5,221 nucleotides of DNA, from the NCBI GenBank assembly GCA_934644855.1, contig CAKUDJ010000078.1:1-5221 (forward strand), written 5' to 3'. This stretch comes from an uncultured Elusimicrobiales bacterium. GTDB taxonomy: Bacteria; Elusimicrobiota; Elusimicrobia; Elusimicrobiales; Elusimicrobiaceae. Positions 1 through 5,011 of this stretch are shown piece by piece. Each line of letters opens with the position of its first letter. Within the stretch, counting starts at the first letter, position 1. Under the pieces are notes generated by a model, which saw nothing but the letters and a program-made list of their open reading frames with translations, was not told the DNA's origin and made no database searches. The position numbers and the translations under genes were made by a program.

Positions 1-210
1 CTTATAACCTACCATTCTTTCGGAAACGTAAATGGGAAGGAACTTTCTGCCGTTGTGCACCAAGAAGGTGTGTCCCACAAATTCGGGAACAATCGTGCAG
101 GCTCTTGCCCACGTTTTAATAGGTTTCTTTTCGTTGGAAGCGTTCATTGCTTGAACCTTTTCCAACAGGTTTATGTCTACAAACGGACCTTTTTTAGTTG
201 ATCTTCCCAT
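1..210 (-). CDS. rpsS: 30S ribosomal protein S19, 5' part (runs off the window)
   Basis: S19 is a small-subunit head protein that forms a complex with S13 near the A and P sites and binds 16S rRNA. The visible 70 codons start [19 protein letters not shown] and continue through [22 protein letters not shown] and ERMVGYK. These match the family landmarks RSxKKGPF, the TW-R-R-STI-P stretch, VHNG and the MVGHK region. The usual length is about 90 residues, so roughly 20 C-terminal residues lie beyond base 1. The ATG follows the rplB stop codon by only two bases (TAATTATG), so translation is probably coupled to rplB. A weak AAGG stands about ten bases upstream, inside rplB. It is the sixth gene of the S10 operon, in the canonical place after L2. 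Identification is secure; only the 3' end is missing. Confidence 0.97.
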   Translation of the reverse strand, partial: MGRSTKKGPFVDINLLEKVQAMNASNEKKPIKTWARACTIVPEFVGHTFLVHNGRKFLPIYVSERMVGYK

Positions 211-212
211 AA

Positions 213-1052
213 TTACTTAACCTTGTTTTTTCTTCTGTCGCTGACAATCATCCAGCCAAACGCTTTCTTCGTGGAGCGGGTCTTCAAACCGCGGGTTTGT
301 TGGTTCCACGGAGAGCGCGGGATGTTGCCGCCTTTACCGTGGCCGCGGCCGCCGCCCATCGGGTGGTCTACCGCGTTCATCGCGCTACCACGCACCGTGG
401 GGCGAATACCGCGTTGACGGTTGCGGCCGGCGTTGCCGATTACCACGTTGGAGTGGTCCACATTGCCGACTTGGCCGATGGTGGCGCAGCAAGCGCTGGG
501 TACCAAGCGGATTTCGCCGGACGGCATTTTAATGTGGGCATAGTCGGATTCGCGCGCCATCAGTTGGGCTTGGGAGCCGGCGCTTCTGGCCAACTGCGCA
601 CCTTTACCGACTTGCAGTTCAATAGCGTGGATAAAAGTACCTTCAGGAATGTTTTTAAGAGCAAGGCAATTACCCACTTTAATTTCAGCGGTCGGGCCGG
701 ACATCAGCACATCGCCCACTTTTACGCCCACCGGGTGAAGAATATATCTCTTTTCCCCGTCGGCATAGCTTAAAAGACAAATACGGGCGCTGCGGTTCGG
801 GTCGTATTCAATAGCAACCACTTTGGCCGGCACGCCAAGTTTTTCTCTCTTAAAATCAATGGTTCTGTAAGCGCGTCTATGGCCACCACCAATGTGGCGT
901 ACCATAACCATACCGGTATTGTTGCGTCCGCCGGTTTTGCGCAGACCTTTGGTTAAACTCTTCTCCGGAGTTTTTTTGGTAATTTCCGAAAAATCGGCTA
1001 CCGTAATGGTTCTGCGGGAAGGGGTATAAGGTCTAAATGACTTAATAGGCAT
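213..1052 (-). CDS. rplB: 50S ribosomal protein L2
   Basis: L2 is a primary 23S rRNA binding protein needed for subunit association and for peptidyl-transferase centre assembly. The 279-residue product is close to the usual length of about 275. It begins [14 protein letters not shown], has the GGRNNTGMV and [12 protein letters not shown] motifs (about 41-64), the OB-fold and SH3-like domains in the middle, and a C-terminal segment [15 protein letters not shown] (221-235). Asp229 and His230 match by alignment in mind the conserved Asp-His pair of E. coli L2 (D228/H229) linked to peptidyl-transferase activity. The second His of the common HPHGGG motif is Met232 here. The tail is lysine/arginine rich. 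The start is supported by AAGGAG eleven bases upstream. The gene lies 23 bases after rplW and two bases before rpsS. Confidence 0.98.
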   Translation of the reverse strand: MPIKSFRPYTPSRRTITVADFSEITKKTPEKSLTKGLRKTGGRNNTGMVMVRHIGGGHRRAYRTIDFKREKLGVPAKVVAIEYDPNRSARICLLSYADGEKRYILHPVGVKVGDVLMSGPTAEIKVGNCLALKNIPEGTFIHAIELQVGKGAQLARSAGSQAQLMARESDYAHIKMPSGEIRLVPSACCATIGQVGNVDHSNVVIGNAGRNRQRGIRPTVRGSAMNAVDHPMGGGRGHGKGGNIPRSPWNQQTRGLKTRSTKKAFGWMIVSDRRKNKVK

Positions 1053-1075
1053 AGTTAGTAGTTCTCCTTAATACT

Positions 1076-1372
1076 CTACTTAGCAGTGGCTTCCACCACT
1101 TCTATTTTATCGCCTTCTTTAAGGGTGACGAAAGCTTTTTTGTAGTCAGGTCTTTTCCCTTCATACCGGCCCATGCGGTGCGTTTTGCCCGTGACGGTAA
1201 TGGTGTTGATTTTAACAACAGTGACGTTAAAGATCTTTTCTACGGCAGTTTTGATTTCGCCCTTAGATGCATCTTTGGACACGACAAAACCATAGCGGTT
1301 TTGCGCATCTCTGGCAATCAGGCTCTTTTCGGTCAAAAGAGGCTTTTTAAGAATATCGTAAGTACGGGTCAT
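1076..1372 (-). CDS. rplW: 50S ribosomal protein L23
   Basis: L23 sits at the exit of the ribosomal tunnel, binds 23S rRNA domain III, and docks trigger factor and SRP. The 98-residue protein is of normal length. It shows the family pattern: an N-terminal LKKPLLTEKS segment (8-17), a YGFVVSKDASKGEIKTAVE stretch, FNVTVVKINT, then the basic loop GKTHRMGRYEGKRPDYKKAFVTL and an acidic C-terminus. Its start overlaps the rplD stop by one base (TAATG). A full-consensus Shine-Dalgarno AAGGAGG at 1380-1386 lies seven bases upstream, inside rplD, so both re-initiation and independent initiation are possible. The stop is TAG. The trigger-factor docking residue was not assigned from the sequence. Confidence 0.97.
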   Translation of the reverse strand: MTRTYDILKKPLLTEKSLIARDAQNRYGFVVSKDASKGEIKTAVEKIFNVTVVKINTITVTGKTHRMGRYEGKRPDYKKAFVTLKEGDKIEVVEATAK

Positions 1373-2004
1373 TATTTGGCCTCCTTGGCAAACGTGGCGC
1401 TGATTTTTTCCAACGCTTCTTTGGTCATAATCACCTTGGTGCTGTTGAGCACAACATAGGCGTTAATATCTTCGGGAAGCAGGTGAGTCAGCCCGGCAAT
1501 ATTGCGGCCGGCCAGTTTGGTGTTCGCATCCGTAAAGTTGCCCAACAACAACGGTTTGCGCCCGGCAGAAAGAGTTTCCAACACGGCGGCAAACGCTTTG
1601 GTTTTGGGTTCGGATACTTTCAAATCTTCCAACACAACCAAGTTGCCTTCGGACAATTTGGTGGAAAGCGCCATAGCCAAAGCCAAGCGGCGTTTGGCAA
1701 CCGGCAATTCCTGGCGGTAAGAGTGCGGGGTGGGCCCGAAAGCTACACCACCGTGGCGGAATTGAGGGGCACGCAAGCTGCCCTGGCGGGCGCGGCCGGT
1801 GCCTTTCTGTTTCCACGGTTTTTTGCCGGTGCCGGAAACTTCGCTGCGGGTTTTCACATCGGCGGTGCCGCTTCTTTGGTTGGCCAAGAAAGCAGTGACG
1901 ACTTCGTGCAAGAAGGTAGGGTTGGCTTTGACGGCGAACAAGCTGTCCGGCAGAGCGCAGGTCCCTTTTTCTTTACCTTTAATATCTAAAACTTTTGTTT
2001 CCAT
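1372..2004 (-). CDS. rplD: 50S ribosomal protein L4
   Basis: L4 binds 23S rRNA and sends a long basic loop into the peptide exit tunnel. In Gammaproteobacteria it also represses its own S10 operon. The protein has 210 residues, a normal length. The tunnel loop is clear at about 50-92: [35 protein letters not shown] with the FGPTPHSY continuation, matching the family consensus [22 protein letters not shown]. The globular domain includes [11 protein letters not shown] and an LVVLEDL strand. The gene starts 12 bases after the rplC stop with a GGACCT-type purine stretch nearby (no strong Shine-Dalgarno), so coupling to rplC is likely. Whether L4 controls this operon cannot be told from the protein, but the rpsJ leader carries a hairpin that could serve such a role. 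Confidence 0.97.
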   Translation of the reverse strand: [210 protein letters not shown]

Positions 2005-2016
2005 AGGTCCAAGTCC

Positions 2017-2808
2017 TTACTTCTTGTTAGCGGCTTTGGAAGCAGAGATTTTCTGCACCACGGGAGCCACTACGTGTTTTCTGTTTTTGGAAGTTTCCAA
2101 CACGGACACGATGGAGCCTTTGGCACCCGGTACGGAGCCTTTTAAGAAAAGGAGTCCGTTTTCGTTGTCCACTTTGATAACTTCAATTTTGGATACGGTG
2201 TGGGTGGTGGTGCCGTAATGACCAGCCATGCGCTGGCCGGAAAGCACTTTACCCAAGGAGCGGCGGGAACCCAAAGAACCCGGTGCGCGGCATCTGTCGG
2301 AAGCACCGTGGGAATCCGGCTGGCCGGCAAAGCCGTGGCGTTTCATAGCGCCCGCAAAACCGTGGCCTTTAATTTTACCCTGCACGTCTACATAGTCGCC
2401 GGGTTTGAATACTTTTTCAAGTGAAATGACTTGGCCGATTTCAAAACCGTTCACGTCGGCAACACGGCATTCTTTCATGTGTTTAACCGGCGCGGCGTTT
2501 ACTTTTTTGAAGTACCCGAGTTCGGGTTTGTTAAGCTTGCTTTCTTTCACTTCGCCAAAACCCACGCAAACGGCGTTGTAGCCGTCTTTTTCCAGGGTTC
2601 TGACACGCACAACCTTGCACGGACCCGCTTTTACAACGGATACGCCATGCAGATTGCCTTTTTCATCAAAGAGCTGCGTCATGCCGACTTTTTCCCCAAT
2701 TACAAAGCGGAAAGATTCGGGAGCTTCTTTGACAGTTTCTGCTTTGGCCGCTTCAGCAACATTCGTTGCCTCTTGGGCACCAGCAGCTTGTTTGATTTCT
2801 TCTGTCAT
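2017..2808 (-). CDS. rplC: 50S ribosomal protein L3 with N- and C-terminal extensions
   Basis: L3 is an early-assembling 23S rRNA protein whose long loop reaches the peptidyl-transferase centre. Here it is 263 residues, against about 205-215 usually. The core starts near residue 33 (FRFVIGEKVGMTQLFDEKG) and contains VSVVKAGPCKVVRVRT, the KGHGFAGAMKRHGFAG loop (about 147-162), then RAPGSLGSRRSLGKVLSGQRMAGHYG. Extra material lies at both ends: an Ala/Glu/Lys-rich, low-complexity tail of about 32 residues at the N-terminus and a basic Ala/Lys-rich tail of about 15-20 at the C-terminus. AGGA stands 12 bases before the ATG, a long spacing, but no better in-frame start precedes the core, so the tail is probably real. 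It lies 17 bases after rpsJ. Confidence 0.96.
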   Translation of the reverse strand: MTEEIKQAAGAQEATNVAEAAKAETVKEAPESFRFVIGEKVGMTQLFDEKGNLHGVSVVKAGPCKVVRVRTLEKDGYNAVCVGFGEVKESKLNKPELGYFKKVNAAPVKHMKECRVADVNGFEIGQVISLEKVFKPGDYVDVQGKIKGHGFAGAMKRHGFAGQPDSHGASDRCRAPGSLGSRRSLGKVLSGQRMAGHYGTTTHTVSKIEVIKVDNENGLLFLKGSVPGAKGSIVSVLETSKNRKHVVAPVVQKISASKAANKK

Positions 2809-2825
2809 AGTGTCTGTATTTCCTA

Positions 2826-3170
2826 TTAATTGCTTTTAATGGCCACATCCACACCGGCGGGCAAATCCAATTTCATCAGTTCGTCCACGGTTTTGGAGGT
2901 GGGGCTTTTCAAGTCAATAAGTCTTTTGTGAATACGCATTTCAAACTGTTCTCTGCTTTTCTTGTCGGTATGAGGAGAGCGAAGTACGGTGTACTTTTTA
3001 ATCCGAACCGGCAACAAAACAGGACCCGCCACGATGGCACCCGTTTTTTGGGCAGTTTCCACAATGCGGGAAACCGAGGTGTCCAACATGCGATGGTCAT
3101 AAGAACGCAGTTTAATGCGGATTCTTTCTTGGCTCAGCACGTGAGCTTTCTTTTCTGTTTTTTCTGCCAT
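2826..3170 (-). CDS. rpsJ: 30S ribosomal protein S10 (NusE)
   Basis: S10 is a 30S head protein and also the NusE partner of NusB/NusG in transcription antitermination and coupling. The 114-residue product has the core [15 protein letters not shown] (about 16-30), [29 protein letters not shown] and the C-terminal [15 protein letters not shown], all matching the family. The motif usually written GPIPLPTR reads GPVLLPVR here, so a proline is replaced by leucine. The start at 3170 is chosen because AAGGAAA at 3177-3183 is a good Shine-Dalgarno and MAEKTEKK is a plausible start. An earlier in-frame ATG at 3227 would add 19 residues with no family match and would fall inside the leader hairpin. Even so, an N-terminal extension of about 12 residues relative to E. 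coli remains. First gene of the S10 operon. Confidence 0.97.
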   Translation of the reverse strand: MAEKTEKKAHVLSQERIRIKLRSYDHRMLDTSVSRIVETAQKTGAIVAGPVLLPVRIKKYTVLRSPHTDKKSREQFEMRIHKRLIDLKSPTSKTVDELMKLDLPAGVDVAIKSN

Positions 3171-3176
3171 TTTTGA

Positions 3177-3183
3177 TTTCCTT
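3177..3183 (-). promoter_or_regulatory. Shine-Dalgarno of rpsJ (decides its start)
   Basis: The minus strand reads AAGGAAATCAAAAATG. AGGA (3179-3182) sits eight bases before the ATG at 3170, which favours this start over the upstream in-frame ATG at 3227. Confidence 0.8.
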
Positions 3184-3198
3184 AAAACAACTTTTAAT

Positions 3199-3268
3199 AA
3201 AAAATTATAGGGCAGAAAATCCTTCACCGGTCGCCTTTATCGTCGGGCCGGTAAGGAATTTCTCTGCC
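3199..3268 (-). promoter_or_regulatory. Long imperfect hairpin plus T-tract in the rpsJ leader (possible attenuator)
   Basis: On the minus-strand RNA the arm at 3248-3268 (GGCAGAGAAAUUCCUUACCGG read 5' to 3' in two parts, outer GGCAGAGAA and inner UCCUUACCGG) pairs with the arm at 3211-3230 (inner CCGGUGAAGGA, outer UUUUCUGCC). This gives about 17 pairs including G-U wobbles, with two small bulges and a 17-base loop. Six bases after the hairpin comes TTTTTT (3199-3204), and the rpsJ Shine-Dalgarno follows about 16 bases later. A hairpin with a U-tract just before the first gene resembles in layout the E. coli S10 leader, where L4 causes attenuation. Here the link to L4 or any other regulator is inference, and the U-tract is not directly adjacent as in a typical terminator. 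Confidence 0.55.
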
Positions 3269-3292
3269 ATGCGTCTAAATTCGGTACTATTT

Positions 3293-3301
3293 ATTATACC
3301 A
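3293..3301 (-). promoter_or_regulatory. Extended -10 promoter, second candidate for the S10 operon (P2)
   Basis: The minus strand reads TGGTATAAT, a perfect TATAAT with the extended TGn element. No convincing -35 is visible, as is common for extended -10 promoters. The start of transcription would be near 3286, giving a leader of about 115 bases that still contains the whole hairpin at 3211-3268. The same TGGTATAAT stands upstream of lipoprotein gene B. Confidence 0.5.
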
Positions 3302-3387
3302 AAATTCAGGGGCGTTTGCGTAGAATTTTTACTAACAATTTTCACCGGTTTGTGTTCAAATCCAACGCCTAAAATTCGCTTATGTAT

Positions 3388-3416
3388 ATTGTATAAAATC
3401 TGCTTGGGGTTGTAAA
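3388..3416 (-). promoter_or_regulatory. Sigma-70 type promoter of the S10 operon (P1)
   Basis: The minus strand has TTTACA (3411-3416), a 17-base spacer, and TACAAT (3388-3393): five of six consensus bases at each hexamer with ideal spacing. Transcription would begin near 3381, leaving a leader of about 210 bases before rpsJ. It lies just downstream of the terminator at 3459-3488, so the S10 operon looks transcriptionally separated from the lipoprotein genes. Confidence 0.75.
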
Positions 3417-3458
3417 GGTACTCTCCAATACAGCGCGCCCAATGCTTTCTTTACAAAC

Positions 3459-3488
3459 AAAAAGACCGGCTTTTGGGCCGGTCTTTTT
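3459..3488 (-). terminator. Rho-independent terminator after the lipoprotein cluster
   Basis: A perfect 12-base inverted repeat (AAAAAGACCGGC at 3459-3470, GCCGGTCTTTTT at 3477-3488) encloses a six-base loop. It starts 12 bases after the stop of gene D. Because the A-tract and T-tract are part of the repeat it could work on both strands, but no plus-strand gene approaches it. Confidence 0.92.
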
Positions 3489-3500
3489 CATTTTAACCGC

Positions 3501-3854
3501 TTATAAAGCTACGGCACGCGGGGCAACGAGTGTGCCCGTGCAAACGTGACTCACGCACCGGGTGGTGATGCGCGTATAGCACGCTTCGCGCGTGCAGCCG
3601 CCGCCGGCGCAGGCTTTATCCAACACCGTTTGAACCTTTTGGGCCGCCGTTTTATTCACGGCTTCATACCCGGCGCAAGGGCAGCAGCCTTTCTGCACGG
3701 CCACGCAATCGCTGTCGGCCTGGCAGGCTTTATCTGCCGCCGCCACGGCCTTGGTTAATTGGGCCGGAACGGCATTAATCCCCACGTTTTGGCGGGCAGT
3801 GCCGCACGCGGCAACCAACCCGGCAGCAACCATCACAAAAAGAACTTTCTTCAT
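3501..3854 (-). CDS. Cys-rich lipoprotein D, ten-cysteine domain, function unknown
   Basis: I do not recognise a named family. The 117-residue product starts with a signal peptide (MKKVLFVMVAAGLVAAC) whose lipobox VAAC makes Cys17 the likely lipidated residue. The residue after it is Gly, so there is no Asp inner-membrane retention signal. A short linker leads to a domain with ten cysteines at 44, 50, 57, 58, 60, 82, 87, 92, 100 and 105, including CQADSDC and GCCPCAGYEAVN. The spacing is identical to proteins C and B, and sequence identity to C is high. The start is supported by AGGGGA six bases before the ATG. The gene lies ten bases after C and ends just before a strong terminator, so it is the last gene of the cluster. 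Disulfide-rich envelope protein is the likeliest reading; metal binding is possible. Confidence 0.88.
   Translation of the reverse strand: MKKVLFVMVAAGLVAACGTARQNVGINAVPAQLTKAVAAADKACQADSDCVAVQKGCCPCAGYEAVNKTAAQKVQTVLDKACAGGGCTREACYTRITTRCVSHVCTGTLVAPRAVAL
3655..3738. repeat. DNA direct repeat, copy in gene D
   Basis: These 84 bases match 4022-4105 in gene C without gaps and with about 13 mismatches by eye (about 85 %). The segment encodes the conserved ADKACQ to GYEAVN core, and marks a fairly recent tandem duplication of C and D. Confidence 0.75.
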
Positions 3855-3864
3855 AAATATTCCC

Positions 3865-4221
3865 CTATTCCATTCTATACGCGGACATGGGTTTAGGCTC
3901 CCCCGCGCATTGGTTATTTACGCATTTAGGCGTAATTTCTTCGTAGCACATTTCCAAGGTGCACGCAGCCAAACCGCAAGCTTTTTTCCATTTTTTTTGC
4001 AGTTTGGCGGCTGCTTGGGCATTGACGGCCTCATACCCCGCGCAAGGGCAGCAGCCCTTTTGAACGGCCGCACAATCGGCGTCCGTTTGGCAGGCTTTAT
4101 CTGCCGAAGCCACTAATTTGGCATATTCCGCCGGAACGGCATTCACCGCGGCGCTTTGGCTGGTACAGGCCCCCACAAAAAGGGCCGCGCAACCACATAA
4201 AAGTATGTTCCATTTTTTCAT
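3865..4221 (-). CDS. Cys-rich lipoprotein C, ten-cysteine domain, function unknown
   Basis: Close paralogue of D, 118 residues. The signal peptide (MKKWNILLCGCAALFVGAC) ends in lipobox VGAC, with Cys19 the predicted lipid-attachment site and Thr following it. Two more cysteines (9, 11) are inside the signal peptide and would be removed. The mature domain has cysteines at 44, 50, 57, 58, 60, 82, 87, 92, 100 and 105, at exactly the same positions as in D, with the shared blocks NAVPAE, ADKACQTDADC, AVQKGCCPCAGYEAVN and an EMCYEEITPKC-type C-terminal part. The tail after the last cysteine (AGEPKPMSAYRME) differs from D. The ATG is three bases after the stop of B, and only a weak GAG precedes it, so translation is probably coupled to B. 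No enzyme motif is visible. Confidence 0.88.
   Translation of the reverse strand: MKKWNILLCGCAALFVGACTSQSAAVNAVPAEYAKLVASADKACQTDADCAAVQKGCCPCAGYEAVNAQAAAKLQKKWKKACGLAACTLEMCYEEITPKCVNNQCAGEPKPMSAYRME
4022..4105. repeat. DNA direct repeat, copy in gene C
   Basis: Partner of 3655-3738: same length, about 85 % identical by eye, no gaps. Gene B matches the same region only in parts. Confidence 0.75.
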
Positions 4222-4224
4222 AAA

Positions 4225-4548
4225 TTACTCTACCGGGATACCTTCGCAACGGTTGTTTTGGCAGGAAACATTCAAATCCGTACGGCACATTTCTTGGGTG
4301 CATACGGCCATAGGGCATTCGCTGAGCCACTTGGTGCGCAGGGAAGCCGCCGCCCGCCGGTTGACGGCTACCTTCCCGTCACAACGGCAGCAAGAGCGGT
4401 TGACCGCCACACAATCGGCGTCGGTTTGACAATCCTGGTTTGCTTGAATGATTTGGGCATAGGTATGGGCACTTTTAGGAGCAGATGCACACCCCGCGCC
4501 CAAAACGCCGGCAACCCCCAACAAACAGACAACAACTTGTTTTAGCAT
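4225..4548 (-). CDS. Cys-rich lipoprotein B, ten-cysteine domain, function unknown
   Basis: A 107-residue relative of C and D. The signal peptide (MLKQVVVCLLGVAGVLGAGC) ends in a lipobox-like GAGC, with Cys20 the likely lipidated residue. The mature domain has cysteines at 40, 46, 53, 54, 56, 78, 83, 88, 96 and 101. Every gap between them equals that in C and D, although many other residues differ (SCCRCDGKVAVN against GCCPCAGYEAVN). The start at 4548 is preferred to the ATG at 4560 because GGAG (4555-4558) lies six bases upstream and because MLKQ gives a normal signal-peptide N-terminus. An extended -10 promoter lies just upstream, so B, C and D probably form one transcript. The protein ends shortly after the last cysteine (EGIPVE). 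Function unknown. Confidence 0.87.
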   Translation of the reverse strand: MLKQVVVCLLGVAGVLGAGCASAPKSAHTYAQIIQANQDCQTDADCVAVNRSCCRCDGKVAVNRRAAASLRTKWLSECPMAVCTQEMCRTDLNVSCQNNRCEGIPVE

Positions 4549-4554
4549 AAAATT

Positions 4555-4558
4555 CTCC
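4555..4558 (-). promoter_or_regulatory. Shine-Dalgarno of gene B (decides its start)
   Basis: GGAG lies six bases before the ATG at 4548 and overlaps the in-frame ATG at 4560, which itself has no ribosome binding site. Confidence 0.75.
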
Positions 4559-4574
4559 ATAATAAGACTTTTAT

Positions 4575-4583
4575 ATTATACCA
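4575..4583 (-). promoter_or_regulatory. Extended -10 promoter of genes B-C-D
   Basis: The minus strand reads TGGTATAAT, identical to the element at 3293-3301. Transcription would start near 4568, giving a 20-base leader with the Shine-Dalgarno inside it. No clear -35 is seen. It sits in the 42-base gap between A and B, just after the stop of A. Confidence 0.6.
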
Positions 4584-4590
4584 AATCTGT

Positions 4591-4914
4591 TTATGGGTTT
4601 ACTAACCGGCACCGCCCGGCCACACACCGGGTAGGGATTTCGTCCGCCGGCGGCGGCTCTTTTTTACAGCGGGTGTACCAATCGGCCTGGCGGATACGCT
4701 TGGCATCCCCCACTTCCAAACGGTTAATAGCGGCGTACCCCCATTGGGGATAACGGCACGAAAGCAGAAACGCGGTACAATCCTCATCCGCCGAACAAGC
4801 CACATGGGTTTGCGCTACAAACCGGGCAAAAAGTTGGTTTTGGTGTTTTTGCAGGCTGGGCGCGCAACCGGCTGCAAGCAGGCACGCCACGCCCCCAATC
4901 AAATATACTCTCAT
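4591..4914 (-). CDS. Divergent Cys-rich lipoprotein A, six-cysteine variant, function unknown
   Basis: A 107-residue product with signal peptide MRVYLIGGVACLLAAGC and Cys17 as the likely lipidated residue. It is related to B-D: CSADEDC matches CQADSDC, WGYAAIN matches AGYEAVN, and TRCVAGRC matches TRCVSHVC. It keeps only six mature-domain cysteines (40, 46, 53, 83, 97, 102). The second Cys of the CC pair, the CxC partner and two of the three middle cysteines are replaced (Arg54 follows Cys53). The ATG at 4914 is chosen because it gives a proper signal peptide; a longer in-frame TTG start at 5010 would bury it behind 32 residues. No Shine-Dalgarno precedes the ATG, and a -10 element ends seven bases upstream, so the mRNA may be leaderless. 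First gene of the cluster; function unknown. Confidence 0.8.
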   Translation of the reverse strand: MRVYLIGGVACLLAAGCAPSLQKHQNQLFARFVAQTHVACSADEDCTAFLLSCRYPQWGYAAINRLEVGDAKRIRQADWYTRCKKEPPPADEIPTRCVAGRCRLVNP

Positions 4915-4921
4915 AGTTGCT

Positions 4922-4930
4922 ATTGTAGCA
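4922..4930 (-). promoter_or_regulatory. Extended -10 promoter of gene A
   Basis: The minus strand reads TGCTACAAT: a TGn extension and a five-of-six -10 hexamer at 4922-4927. Transcription would start at or next to the ATG at 4914. No good -35 is visible. Confidence 0.5.
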
Positions 4931-4954
4931 AAAAACAAGCCGGAAAGTGCCGGC
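4930..4954 (-). terminator. Second terminator-like hairpin downstream of fusA
   Basis: On the minus strand GCCGG (4950-4954) and CCGGC (4939-4943) form a five-pair GC stem with a six-base loop, followed directly by TTGTTTTTT (4930-4938). It fits a backup terminator for fusA. Its T-tract runs into the promoter of gene A. An upstream CCGGCGGA (4971-4978) could pair with the first arm and compete with this stem. Confidence 0.6.
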
Positions 4955-5011
4955 GCGGAGGACTTACTTTTCCGCCGGGGAATCCCTATCCTGCCGTTGC
5001 TGCTCCCCAAT

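Noticed and set aside
355..366. L2 with Met in place of the second His of HPHGGG
   Set aside because: The functionally important Asp-His pair just before it is intact, and this position is likely variable among bacteria, so it is recorded only in the gene entry.
223..2839. Several open frames of 60-170 codons on the plus strand opposite the ribosomal protein genes
   Set aside because: They are antisense shadows of highly conserved genes, with odd composition (His/Phe/Ala/Gly-rich) and no start signals.
3204..3209. TATAAT on the minus strand between the leader hairpin and rpsJ, a possible third promoter
   Set aside because: No TGn extension and no -35 at a suitable distance; it is probably part of the AT-rich stretch after the hairpin.
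3171..3227. Longer S10 starting at the ATG at 3227
   Set aside because: The added residues have no counterpart in the family, no Shine-Dalgarno precedes them, and the Shine-Dalgarno at 3177-3183 points to 3170.
3173..3415. Plus-strand open frame of 80 codons across the S10 leader
   Set aside because: No ribosome binding site, no recognisable protein features, and it overlaps the promoter and leader structure on the other strand.
3723..3738. GGCAG-N7-CTGCC inverted repeat in gene D (also present in gene C)
   Set aside because: It falls in the codons for the conserved ADKAC segment and is explained by shared coding sequence; the stem is only five pairs.
4591..5010. Longer version of lipoprotein A starting at TTG 5010
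   Set aside because: It would place a basic, unstructured stretch of 32 residues before a clear signal peptide and would span the second terminator hairpin.
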